Source: Gammaproteobacteria bacterium UBA2168
Lineage (GTDB): Bacteria; Pseudomonadota; Gammaproteobacteria; Pseudomonadales; Azotimanducaceae
Direction: 5' to 3'
Assembly (NCBI GenBank): GCA_002327525.1
Contig: DCWG01000040.1
Span: 1-33,812, forward strand
DNA: 33,812 nt
Below the pieces are notes generated by a model. It searched no databases, was not told the DNA's origin, and was given only the letters and a program-made list of their open reading frames with translations. Positions within the stretch are counted from its first letter, which is position 1; each line of letters begins with the position of its first letter. A program made the position numbers and the translations under genes. This document shows positions 26,331-33,649 of the stretch, in pieces.

Positions 26331-27431
26331 CTAGAAGAAACGCGCGATTGCCGGGCGGAAACGGTCCATGTCCACGAGAAACGAGTCGTGTCCCTGTAGC
26401 GAGGGCAGGCGCTGAAAATCGACATCCGATATGCAACTGCGCAGGGCGACGGCAAGTTCCTGTTGCTGCTGTAGCGGGAACAGGAAATCCGACTCCACGC
26501 CGATAATCAGGACGCGTTCAGCGGTGATACGTTGCATGGCTGCCCCCGTACTCCCGCCCCAGTCGGATGCATCGAAAAGATCCATGGCGCGTGACAGATA
26601 CAGGTAGCAGTTGGGATCGAATGAGCCGATGAACTTGTTGGCGTGCGCTTCAAGGTATGCTTCCACTTCGAAGTCGATACCGAACGGATTGTCTTCGTCC
26701 TGGACATCGATCGTGGCGCGCTCACGTCCGAAACGTGCCTCCCACTCCCACGCGCTACGATAGCTGATCATACCGAGTTTGCGTGCGAGGCGCATACCAC
26801 TCACCGGGCCATGTTCGACGTCGTACTCGCCGTTGAGCCAGGCTGGGTCGTTACGGATCATCTCGCGCTGCAGCGAGCGCAGCGCGATGGAGAAGGGCAG
26901 GCTGCGTGCTGCCGATGAGATGGAGACGAACCCCTGGTAGCGGCCGGGAAACTGCAGGGCGAAAGCGAGTGCCGTCATGCCGCCCATGGAGGCGCCAGCC
27001 ACAGCAAAGAGTGTATCTATGCCGAGGTTGTCGAGTATGTGCGCCCCGCCATTGGCGATGTCCTCCACCGTGAGCACGGGAAAAGTGAGCCGGTAGGGGC
27101 GAGCGGTAATGGGATCGATGGAAGAGGGTCCGGTGGAGCCGAAACAGCTGCCGAGCGAGTTGACGCAGATTACGTAGAAGCGATTAGTGTCGATGGGCTT
27201 GCCCGGACCGATGACGTCTTCCCACCAGCCCGTACTCGGGTCGTCGGGAGAAGATGCGGCGTGGGCCGAGGGTGAGAGGCCCGTAAATAGAAGCACGGCG
27301 TTGTCGCGGTCTCTGTTCAGTCGTCCCCACGTCTCATAGGCGAAAGTCGGGCTCTGCAATCGCCCGCGTCGCATGTCGAACGAGCCGTTCAGGATGTGTT
27401 TTTTCAGTGCATGCATGCACGCATTAGGCAT
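26331..27431 (-). CDS. MetX-family acyltransferase, probably serine/homoserine O-succinyltransferase type
   Basis: Alpha/beta-hydrolase-fold acyltransferase. From the ATG at 27431 it has 366 residues, the family length. The triad is Ser148 (GASMGGM), Asp315 (GVESDFLFP) and His348 (GHDSFL). NSLGSCFGSTGPSSIDP, LPFSIALRSLQREMIR and DPNCYLYLSRAMDLFD look closer to the succinyl-CoA-using branch (Xanthomonas-type serine O-succinyltransferase) than to classical homoserine acetyltransferase, but this is by eye. The open frame continues upstream without a stop to an ATG at 27776, fusing an unrelated 115-residue piece; I regard that as read-through into decayed DNA. Confidence 0.88.
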   Translation of the reverse strand: MPNACMHALKKHILNGSFDMRRGRLQSPTFAYETWGRLNRDRDNAVLLFTGLSPSAHAASSPDDPSTGWWEDVIGPGKPIDTNRFYVICVNSLGSCFGSTGPSSIDPITARPYRLTFPVLTVEDIANGGAHILDNLGIDTLFAVAGASMGGMTALAFALQFPGRYQGFVSISSAARSLPFSIALRSLQREMIRNDPAWLNGEYDVEHGPVSGMRLARKLGMISYRSAWEWEARFGRERATIDVQDEDNPFGIDFEVEAYLEAHANKFIGSFDPNCYLYLSRAMDLFDASDWGGSTGAAMQRITAERVLIIGVESDFLFPLQQQQELAVALRSCISDVDFQRLPSLQGHDSFLVDMDRFRPAIARFF

Positions 27432-27536
27432 GTGATAGCATCGAGTTTCAACACGCAACTTGGCCAGTATCATGACAGGAGAACCTGCGTGAGCGAGGCA
27501 GTACAAGGCGTTGAGGTCGAAGACCCGTACTCCGTT

Positions 27537-27776
27537 TTCATCGAGAAACTCAATGTAGCGCAACCGCATCTGTTTCTCCTCAAGACCGAGATGGTAGCTC
27601 AGGTAACGCAGTGGGCGACGTACACCGGAGCTCCGACTGCGTTGGCGGCCACCGGTGTGGCGCGAGTGCCGCCTGCTGTGGCAGCCGGTCGCCGATTTGC
27701 TATCACAGTCGCTGACAAAGGTGTAGGCGTAACGCGGCGAGGTGCCGCAGCATGAACGGAAATAGTGGTGAAACAT
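27537..27776 (-). pseudogene. Possible remnant of a periplasmic metal-sensor-like protein, in frame with metX
   Basis: An ATG six bases after GGAGGA starts MFHHYFRSCCG; a His- and Arg-rich part and then GVRRPLRYLSYHLGLEEKQM follow. The pattern of a His-rich start followed by FGVRRPLRFL..L.L...Q recalls small CpxP/Spy-like heavy-metal sensors. After about 80 codons the similarity ends and the frame runs on into the MetX-family gene. The assignment is tentative. Confidence 0.3.
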
Positions 27777-27796
27777 GTCGTTTCCTCCAACCGATT

Positions 27797-28025
27797 GGAG
27801 ACGATGTCCGCAAGCCCGCAGTCTATGTCGGCTTCGTTGTGGCGTTCGAGGCGGGATATTTCGGCATGTACTAACCCTCGTTCGAAGAGTTAGATATTCC
27901 GATGCTGGTCCTCACGACAACCGACGATGCCGGTACGTCTTGCGACCGGATGCTTGCGCGCTTCCAAACTGATGGGAGGCTGTATGTTTCCGCCCACCAT
28001 TGGCCGCGAGACTGGTACAGGCCGA
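27797..28025 (+). pseudogene. Nitroreductase/flavin split-barrel family remnant with in-frame stop
   Basis: One frame reads VYVGFVVAFEAGYFGMY, then a TAA at 27872-27874, then PSFEELDIPMLVLTTTD and GRLYVSAHHWPRDWYR. The order (membrane helix, 'SFEELDIPMLVLTTT', 'DGRLYVSAHHWPR.WYR') is that of anchored nitroreductase/F420- or flavin-binding split-barrel proteins. The gene lacks a start, is interrupted by a stop and breaks off where the ISL3 transposase fragment begins. Confidence 0.6.
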
Positions 28026-28029
28026 AGTT

Positions 28030-28210
28030 CGGGACGCACAAGTGCTTTCGGGTTTCTACGACACACTGACCGAAGTGCAGTGCGGCCGCATCGAGGAAGT
28101 GGCGATGGATATGTGGCTGGCATACATTCGTGCAACGGAAGATGCACTGCCGGATACGCAGATCGTGTTCGACAAGTTCCACATTGCCAAACACCTGGGT
28201 GATGCGCTTG
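28030..28210 (+). mobile_element. ISL3-family transposase fragment
   Basis: The segment FYDTLTEVQ..RIEEVAMDMWLAY followed by LPDTQIVFDKFHIAKHL is a core block of ISL3 DDE transposases (the 'VAMDMW' Asp motif and 'DKFHIAKHL'). Only about 55 residues remain; the N-terminal zinc-finger part and the C-terminal catalytic Glu region are missing. No terminal inverted repeats are seen. It directly abuts the nitroreductase remnant, so the insertion probably disrupted that gene before decaying. Confidence 0.8.
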
Positions 28211-28565
28211 GAAGTGGACTGCTGATGGTTCTCCCCCTCCATAAATCTGCTCATCGAGACACCCTTCAGCTGGAAACAAAATGCGGTTTCGAACAGTAGT
28301 GCAGCGGCACCCATGAGTTCCCCCAGCATCGTGTTCGGCGGGCGGAGCTGGTAGCGCCTGTGGACCGCTACCCCCACGACCACCGCCCCCTCCAACACAA
28401 GCGGTAAGCGTGAGCCTGATGCCCATCAACAGAGCTGTTCGCGTGTCCGGACCGGCCCCGCCAAGTGACGGGCAACTAGACTCCCGCTGAACGCTCTGTC
28501 CTTACAGGGCGTGCGAGGTCTGCATTGGATGCCCTTTTCAAAAAAAGGGTGTCAGGCTTGTCTCT
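28211..28565. other. Gene-free decayed stretch with a short hairpin
   Basis: No frame on either strand gives a protein I recognise. Near its right end, 28532-28549 forms a 7-bp hairpin (CCCTTTT, loop CAAA, AAAAGGG), followed by TGTCAGG. It lies 17 bases past the stop of the Lnt-like gene, but no T-run follows the stem on either strand, so a terminator role is doubtful. Confidence 0.5.
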
Positions 28566-30053
28566 CTACCCTGCGCTTCGGCGGTTGAGTAATAGCCTGA
28601 CCAGGCCAGCAAGGAGGCAGATCAGGGCGAGGGGCGCTACCACTTCGCCAATGCGGCTGTAGAGAGTGTCGATGCGCGTGGTCGGCACCCGTGCGATGAA
28701 CAGGCTTTCTCCCTCGTAGTAGCTCATCGTCGCCCGGGCTCGCCCATAGGCGTCGTAAGCACCGCTCGTAGATGCCCATACGGGGCGTACCACTGAAAAC
28801 CCACCTTCGATGCCTCTCACCGAAGCCATCTGAGTGTGATAGGGGTCAATGCCCTTCCAGTCGGCCGATGGCACCACGACCAGACCGGCACCGAGCTTCG
28901 CATGGGTCTTGCCCATGGCGGGAAAATCATAGTCGTAGCAGATCGCACCGGCAGCCTGCCCATATGGTCGCTCGTGAACGACCAGCGGTTCGGTGCCCGC
29001 AATGGAGGGTTCGCCCGGTACCGGATGGTGTTTTAGATAGGTTTCGATACCTCCCTGCGGCGTGAGCCAGACATACTTGTTGGCAAACCGCCCTGTATCA
29101 GCCTGCGGCACGCCGTACGCCATCACCAGATCGACACCGTAATTGCTTGCAAGCTGCTGTCCACGCTCGACCATCGCGGCTTCTCTGGCGGCGGATACTA
29201 TCGTCGCCGTCTCGTTCCACACGATCAGCTCGGCGCCGCGTTCGGCAGCGTTTTGGCTGAGAGTGAACAACGCCTGCTGCTCGGCCTCGTCGTCCGCTTT
29301 CATGCCGCCATTGATCGCCCGGCCGCTCACTACCCCTGCCACGGAAACCATTGGCCCTTCGATGGTCTGCTCGAGCCTCAGAGCACCGAATCCGTGCGCC
29401 GCCACAGCCAGGATCACGACAATGGCGATTGGCGCAAAGTAGCGACGCCTGTCAGCGCTGGCGATCAGCACGGCGACGAGCACTGATGTACAGGCCAGTA
29501 ACGCCGAGATGCCGGTCAGTCCGGTCACCGAGGCCAACTGCATCAGCGCAAGGTTGTCGATCTGCGTGTAGGCGAGTGATCCCCAACTGCCCATCGGGCT
29601 GGTGTACGAAGCGATCCACTCATCCAACACCGTGAGCGCAGGGAAAAGTACCACGCCCCAACCGTCACCAAGACGACGGCGCATCACCTCGAACACCTCA
29701 TACAGCACGTAGGTGGAGAGCGCGACCGGTATCGAGAACATGAACGCAAAGGTCACCGGCAGCGGATCGGTGACGATCTTCAGCAGCGCGAAGAAGCCCC
29801 ACACCTGCAGGGCCAAAAACAGCACCACACCATCCCGCCAGCCCGAACGCTGACGCATGTACAGCAGTAAGGGGACCGCCGCGACCCAGGCAAGTGGCGC
29901 CACGTTGTAGCGGTTTCCAATGAATACCATCACCACCAAGCCGAGCGCCAGCCACGCGTTCTTCGGAACGCCCCATATGCGCTCGATCGATACTTCAGGG
30001 ACCTCCAACGCGTCCGACACCTTGGATACCTCAGATACATTCGTGCTCATCAT
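28566..30053 (-). CDS. Apolipoprotein N-acyltransferase-like membrane nitrilase
   Basis: Membrane protein of 495 residues: about seven hydrophobic helices (residues 33-225), then a carbon-nitrogen hydrolase domain facing the periplasm, then a last helix (about 470-488). The nitrilase triad is present: Glu281 (VWNET), Lys341 (YLKHHPVPGEP) and Cys372 (AICYDYDFP). This layout is that of Lnt, which N-acylates lipoproteins. The sequence is divergent and the N-terminus has an unusual 25-residue Val/Ser/Glu-rich tail, so it may be an Lnt paralogue with another amide-forming or hydrolysing role. The start follows AGAGGAGG; either of two adjacent ATGs may be used. Confidence 0.82.
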   Translation of the reverse strand: MMSTNVSEVSKVSDALEVPEVSIERIWGVPKNAWLALGLVVMVFIGNRYNVAPLAWVAAVPLLLYMRQRSGWRDGVVLFLALQVWGFFALLKIVTDPLPVTFAFMFSIPVALSTYVLYEVFEVMRRRLGDGWGVVLFPALTVLDEWIASYTSPMGSWGSLAYTQIDNLALMQLASVTGLTGISALLACTSVLVAVLIASADRRRYFAPIAIVVILAVAAHGFGALRLEQTIEGPMVSVAGVVSGRAINGGMKADDEAEQQALFTLSQNAAERGAELIVWNETATIVSAAREAAMVERGQQLASNYGVDLVMAYGVPQADTGRFANKYVWLTPQGGIETYLKHHPVPGEPSIAGTEPLVVHERPYGQAAGAICYDYDFPAMGKTHAKLGAGLVVVPSADWKGIDPYHTQMASVRGIEGGFSVVRPVWASTSGAYDAYGRARATMSYYEGESLFIARVPTTRIDTLYSRIGEVVAPLALICLLAGLVRLLLNRRSAG

Positions 30054-30076
30054 GCCTCCTCTGCCCGGGTGCCTGC

Positions 30077-30259
30077 CTAGATCGGCTGTAATTGTCGACG
30101 CTGCAGGTCGGCCACCGCGTCGAAATACGCAGCACCCACCTGCAGCGGCACGCCGAAGAAAACGGACCCCACCGCCAGCCGCAGCAAATCGATATTAGCA
30201 TCTTCCGGTAGCTCTCCGCGCTGGAGTGCCTTTTCGAGCAGTCCTGGGAGAATACCTGC
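30077..30259 (-). pseudogene. TetR-type regulator C-terminal remnant
   Basis: A minus-strand frame reads GILPGLLEKALQRGELPEDA and continues NIDLLRLAVGSVFFGVPLQV to a TAG, resembling the ligand-domain end of TetR regulators. No DNA-binding domain precedes it; upstream the frame runs into unrelated sequence. It ends 24 bp before the Lnt-like start, so the gene was probably the original neighbour or regulator. Confidence 0.45.
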
Positions 30260-30479
30260 AAGCCCTGTATCCGGATGTCTTCGATGGAACGCTCCATGAG
30301 CCCTTCCATCAGTGCGTCTACCAGCGCGATGCACCTACGGGCCCGCTTTCTCTCACGTGGTGAAGTGTTCTGCAGTGCTATACCGTTTATGGCACAAACT
30401 ACGGATAGCGTCTTCGCTGAATCATGATAGAGGTAGGAGCCGTGTACCGTGGAGAATCCCATACCCGTAGCGAATATGG

Positions 30480-30900
30480 AGCTTCTGCGGATCTCGTCTG
30501 AATACTCAGCGAACTGGGCCACGATGTTAGCAGTGGGCTGAACCTGTCGCGCACAGATTCCGGGCATCACAAACTCAACAGTATCTAGAATGTGATCGAT
30601 CAATGGCTCCATGATTTGGGGTGCCGGTGTAGTTGCAATTGGCGTGTTGTGGTGGACTGTCTCGATGGTTGGGGGCAACAGCTGGTTCTCGGGGTCGTGT
30701 TTAGGGTTGGCGGCGACTAGTTTTATATCTGGTTGTGAGTGTTCAATGCTATTCCTTGCGTTGCGGACTGATTGAAGGAAAGAAAAGTGGTCACGCAGCA
30801 TCTCTCCCAAATTGTCGGGAGAAGGGTCTTCAGCCTTGATGACGTTTATGAACGCGTCGCACCCACCCTTTCCGAGAAATGGATCGAAAATATTTGCTGT
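30480..30900 (-). pseudogene. HEPN-like protein remnant downstream of tRNA-Sec
   Basis: After a TAA at about 30900 the frame is open and encodes NLGEMLRDHFSFLQSVRNAR, then NSIEH: the RNSIEH stretch fits the R-x4-H active motif of HEPN ribonucleases. It is followed by LLPPTIETVHHNTP and further helical sequence to about 30480, beyond which the frame turns into unrelated sequence. No start codon with a ribosome-binding site is present and the N-terminal half of the protein is missing. The family match is by eye. Confidence 0.4.
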
Positions 30901-30910
30901 GGGTGGTTAG

Positions 30911-31003
30911 TGGCGGAAGAGGTAGGAGTCGAACCCACCAGGCGCGTATTCGCACCTCAACGGCTTTGAAGGCCGCGCACCCCACCGGAGATGACGCTCT
31001 TCC
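30911..31003 (-). tRNA. selC: tRNA-Sec (anticodon UCA), selC
   Basis: Selenocysteine tRNA of 93 bases with encoded CCA. Diagnostic features: GGAAGAG acceptor start; a long 6-bp D stem (CATCTC/GGGGTG) with a 4-base loop; anticodon loop CTTCAAA; a large variable arm (GGTGCG-AATA-CGCGCC); T arm with GTTCGACTCC; and GGAAGAG/CTCTTCC pairing followed by G and CCA. The layout parallels E. coli selC closely. The eighth acceptor pair, normal for tRNA-Sec, would be C-C here. Its presence implies selenoprotein synthesis (SelA, SelB, SelD elsewhere in the genome). selC is a known integration hot spot for islands, which fits the debris on both sides. Confidence 0.96.
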
Positions 31004-31424
31004 GTAGCTTTTAGAGAAGCCTGTTTTTCCTCCTACAACAAACAAGAGTCTGAGCAGGAGGTTTAGAATAATAGCGGGTTCATCTGATTTTTGCAGACAC
31101 AGTTTTGCTGACTGACCCCCAGCCGTTAGTTTCAATCCGATACGAAAAGCGCGTTAATACTTCCTATCCGTGGCCGGGGGCTTTTTATGAAGTAGGAAAT
31201 TCAGGGGAGACGGAATATCTGGTAGACGGGTTTGGCCAGCCTAGGCTTCTCTAGATTCCTGTGGTCTGTCTCCGCTTGTCAAAGTTCTACGTAAGCAGTC
31301 GCTAATTTCTCCATAGCACCAGACCTGTGTGGGCAAGGCAATGTGCCGGCTAAACGCCGTGCCCTTATCGCCAATTTCTAACGCGCAACGGCGCTCTTGG
31401 GCCCACTATTTCACGGTAGCTTTG
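31004..31424. other. Gene-free region between tRNA-Sec and the reverse-transcriptase fragment
   Basis: It should contain the tRNA-Sec promoter on the minus strand, but I cannot pick out convincing boxes. Short inverted repeats are visible: CCTCCT/AGGAGG near 31030-31064, TTCCTA/TAGGAA near 31160-31200, and GGAGAC/GTCTCC flanking about 31205-31273. None is long enough to name. No protein-like frame is seen. The frame of the reverse-transcriptase fragment is open from 31329, but its first 32 codons do not look like the family. Confidence 0.4.
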
Positions 31425-31790
31425 ATGACCAGAATCTATGCCATTGCCAACTACCCTGACCGGTGGTCCATCGCGCAGGATCGCCAGAGGGTAGCGGGCG
31501 CCCGTCTGGTGCTTAGGGGTCTTTGGTATGACGAGGGCCGATGGTTTGCCATGTGGTGTCCAAACAGCAGGTCAATACAAAGGACCGCCCTCGATCTGTT
31601 GCGCCATGACTTAAAACCCGTCCTCAGCCGCCGCTGCAAGCACCTAAAGGGCCACGGCGGGGTCAAGGGCACGGTACGTCATCTTGAGCGGATCGCAGAT
31701 CGATATACCTATGTAGCCCGATTCGATGTCGTGTCCTACTATGAATCGGTTGATCACCGCCTGCTACTGGGATTGCTCGATGGAGCCGGT
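31425..31790 (+). pseudogene. Reverse transcriptase N-terminal fragment
   Basis: From the ATG at 31425 the product reads MTRIYAIANYPDRWS, RSIQRTALDLLRHDL and HLKGHGGVKGTVRHL, then YVARFDVVSYYESVDHRLLL. These are the fingers region and motif A (the first catalytic Asp in FDVVSYYESVDH) of a bacterial reverse transcriptase. The YxDD-box part and thumb are missing: just after motif A the frame switches without a stop into acyl-CoA synthetase sequence. It looks like the 5' part of a mobile RT gene, a family I cannot name exactly. Confidence 0.72.
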
Positions 31791-32090
31791 ATCCGGGGCG
31801 ACCTCGGCATCACGCACTTTGTTGGTGTGCCCGCCATTTTCAATGCGCTGCGAGATCACCCGAAGAACCTGAGAGCCGATTTCTCCATGTTGAAGATGGT
31901 GCTGGCGGGTGCCGAGGTGGTAGCGCTGCAGGAGGGGCACGTGCTTTTGGTCCAGACGATCCTCGAGCACTGCCAGCCGCGGCTTGCGCGTTTCAAGCAC
32001 CCCAACCACGTGGTGTTCATTGACGAATTGCCGCGTAACGCGACGGGTAAGGTACTCAAATTCCAGTTGCGTGAATCCATCAAACCCTGA
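31791..32090 (+). pseudogene. Acyl-CoA synthetase remnant fused in frame to the RT fragment
   Basis: Two pieces of an AMP-forming acyl-CoA synthetase are joined. GDLGITHFVGVPAIFNALRD and MLKMVLAGAEVV belong to the middle of the protein. CQPRLARFKHPNHVVF and IDELPRNATGKVLKFQLRE are its C-terminus with the A10 Lys motif. About 200 codons between them are missing, including the A5, A7 and A8 motifs. The reading frame is continuous from the RT piece, giving a chimeric open frame of 253 codons (from 31329), which could be transcribed but not active as a ligase. Confidence 0.8.
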
Positions 32091-32136
32091 CAATTCGGCG
32101 CCTGTATTTAACGACATCTCTCTGACGGAGGTTTAG

Positions 32137-33261
32137 ATGCCTGGATTGAATCTAGACGTGGATCCTGACGGTCTGCTCGAATACTCGGTCGTCTTTACGG
32201 ATCGTTCACTCAACCATATGTCTCAATCATTTCAGTCAGTTATGAACAATATCTCGACTACACTTAAAGAAGTGTACGGTGCAGACGCGGTCGCCGTGGT
32301 CCCGGGAGGCGGAACCTACGGTATGGAGTCGGTGGCGCGACAGTTTGCCAACGGCGAGCAGTGTCTCGTCATACGCAATGGTTTTTTCAGCTTCCGTTGG
32401 TCGCAGATTCTCGATATGGGCCGCATCACATCGGGCGTGATGGTCATGAAAGCACGGCAGGTGGAGGAGGCGGCCACCGCACCTTTTGCCCCGGCGCCCA
32501 TCGACGAAGTGGTGGCCGAGATCAATCGAATCAAACCGGCTGTGGTATTCGGACCGCACGTGGAAACGGCCTCCGGAATGTTGCTACCGGATGATTACAT
32601 CGCGGACGCCGCTGCCGCCACGCGCGAGAACGGCGGGCTGTTCGTACTCGATTGCATCGCGTCCGGTGCGCTGTGGGTGGATATGCGCGCGCTCGATATC
32701 GATGTGTTGATCAGTGCGCCGCAGAAGGGTTGGAGCGCATCTCCATGTGCCGCTCTGGTAATGCTCGGAGAGCGGGCGCTGGCCAGGGTGGGTGAGACCA
32801 CAAGCAGTAGTTTCGCCTGTGATCTCGGCAAGTGGCTGTCCATCATGCAGGCCTACGAAGGTGGCGGACATGCATACCACGCCACGTTGCCGACCGACGC
32901 GCTGCGCATATTCAATCAGGCCATAGAAGAGACTCGCGCGCTGGGTTTCGATGCCATGCGCGAGGCACAGATCGAACTTGGCCGCCAGGTGCGGGAACTG
33001 CTCGAGCAGATGGGCTATGTGAGTGTCGCTGCTCCCGGATACGAGGCGCCCGGCGTGGTGGTGAGTTACACCGACGATGCCGGCGTTCAGAACGGCAGCA
33101 AGTTTTTGTCACTGGGGTTACAGGTCGCCGCCGGAGTGCCGTTGCAGTGCGATGAGCCGGACGGTTTTTCGACGTTTCGGCTTGGCCTGTTCGGGCTAGA
33201 CAAACTCTCAAACATCGAGCGTACCGTTGCGAGTCTGCGCGGGGCGCTGGAAGTGCTCTAG
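32137..33261 (+). CDS. Class V (fold type I) PLP-dependent aminotransferase
   Basis: Protein of 374 residues related to alanine-/serine-glyoxylate aminotransferases. The cofactor loop VVPGGGTYGMESVAR, the PLP-holding Asp in LFVLDCIAS and the Schiff-base Lys (about residue 198, in SAPQKGWSAS) are visible. The C-terminal small domain ends FRLGLFGLDKL. The ATG follows GACGGAGG by 5 bases. It lies 46 bp after the acyl-CoA synthetase remnant and its stop overlaps the Lrp pseudogene stop on the other strand. The amino donor is not predictable. Confidence 0.9.
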   Translation: MPGLNLDVDPDGLLEYSVVFTDRSLNHMSQSFQSVMNNISTTLKEVYGADAVAVVPGGGTYGMESVARQFANGEQCLVIRNGFFSFRWSQILDMGRITSGVMVMKARQVEEAATAPFAPAPIDEVVAEINRIKPAVVFGPHVETASGMLLPDDYIADAAAATRENGGLFVLDCIASGALWVDMRALDIDVLISAPQKGWSASPCAALVMLGERALARVGETTSSSFACDLGKWLSIMQAYEGGGHAYHATLPTDALRIFNQAIEETRALGFDAMREAQIELGRQVRELLEQMGYVSVAAPGYEAPGVVVSYTDDAGVQNGSKFLSLGLQVAAGVPLQCDEPDGFSTFRLGLFGLDKLSNIERTVASLRGALEVL

Positions 33262-33564
33262 TCGCTGGCCGGCAGCACGCGGCGGTTGTTGATCTCGCTG
33301 AGGCTGAAGCTCTATTCTACCTGCTGCACGCCGGGAAACTTCAGGATGCGTTGCATGCACAGGTCCGAGAAGTCGTCCATGTTGCGGGCCGCCACTTTCA
33401 TCGGGTAATCGTGCGAACCGCTCATCGCGTGGCATTCCATGATCTGCGCCTCATCGGTCACGGCGCGATGAAAGGCGTCCTACGCATCGGCGACGGTGCG
33501 TCCGGCTTCGCTCACGATCAACGCCATCAGTTCGGCGCGTGCGCCAACGGTTGTTGGAATGGAT
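33258..33564 (-). pseudogene. Lrp/AsnC-family regulator remnant with two in-frame stops
   Basis: The minus-strand frame encodes the C-terminal ligand-binding (RAM) domain: VGARAELMALIVSEAGRTVA, FHRAVTDEAQIMECHAMSGS, DYPMKVAARNMDDFSDL and ILKFPGVQQVE, then FSLSEINNRRVLP. TAG codons interrupt it at 33480-33482 and 33312-33314, 168 bases apart in the same frame. The N-terminal helix-turn-helix part is missing: further upstream the frame has a TGA. It lies tail to tail with the aminotransferase, which it may once have regulated together with the divergent oxidoreductase. Confidence 0.85.
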
Positions 33565-33649
33565 TTTCAATTCCTGATCGATCGGTTTTCCGCACACCGA
33601 TGGTATTCTTGATGTCCAGCGTAGTAGCCGGTCACTATCGAATCGTCGC

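Noticed and set aside
27396..27755. Plus-strand open frame of 119 codons opposite the upstream part of the MetX-family frame
   Set aside because: No ribosome-binding site, no family resemblance, and it runs opposite a stretch whose minus-strand reading looks more protein-like.
27871..28398. Minus-strand open frame of 175 codons
   Set aside because: It is antisense to the ISL3 transposase block and the nitroreductase remnant, whose plus-strand readings are recognisable families.
28532..28549. Hairpin as an intrinsic terminator for the Lnt-like gene
   Set aside because: The stem is AT-rich at the loop and no T-run follows it on the minus strand.
31004..31328. Group II intron or retron RNA upstream of the reverse-transcriptase fragment
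   Set aside because: Only short inverted repeats are present; no domain V-like hairpin or msr/msd-like structure could be recognised by eye.
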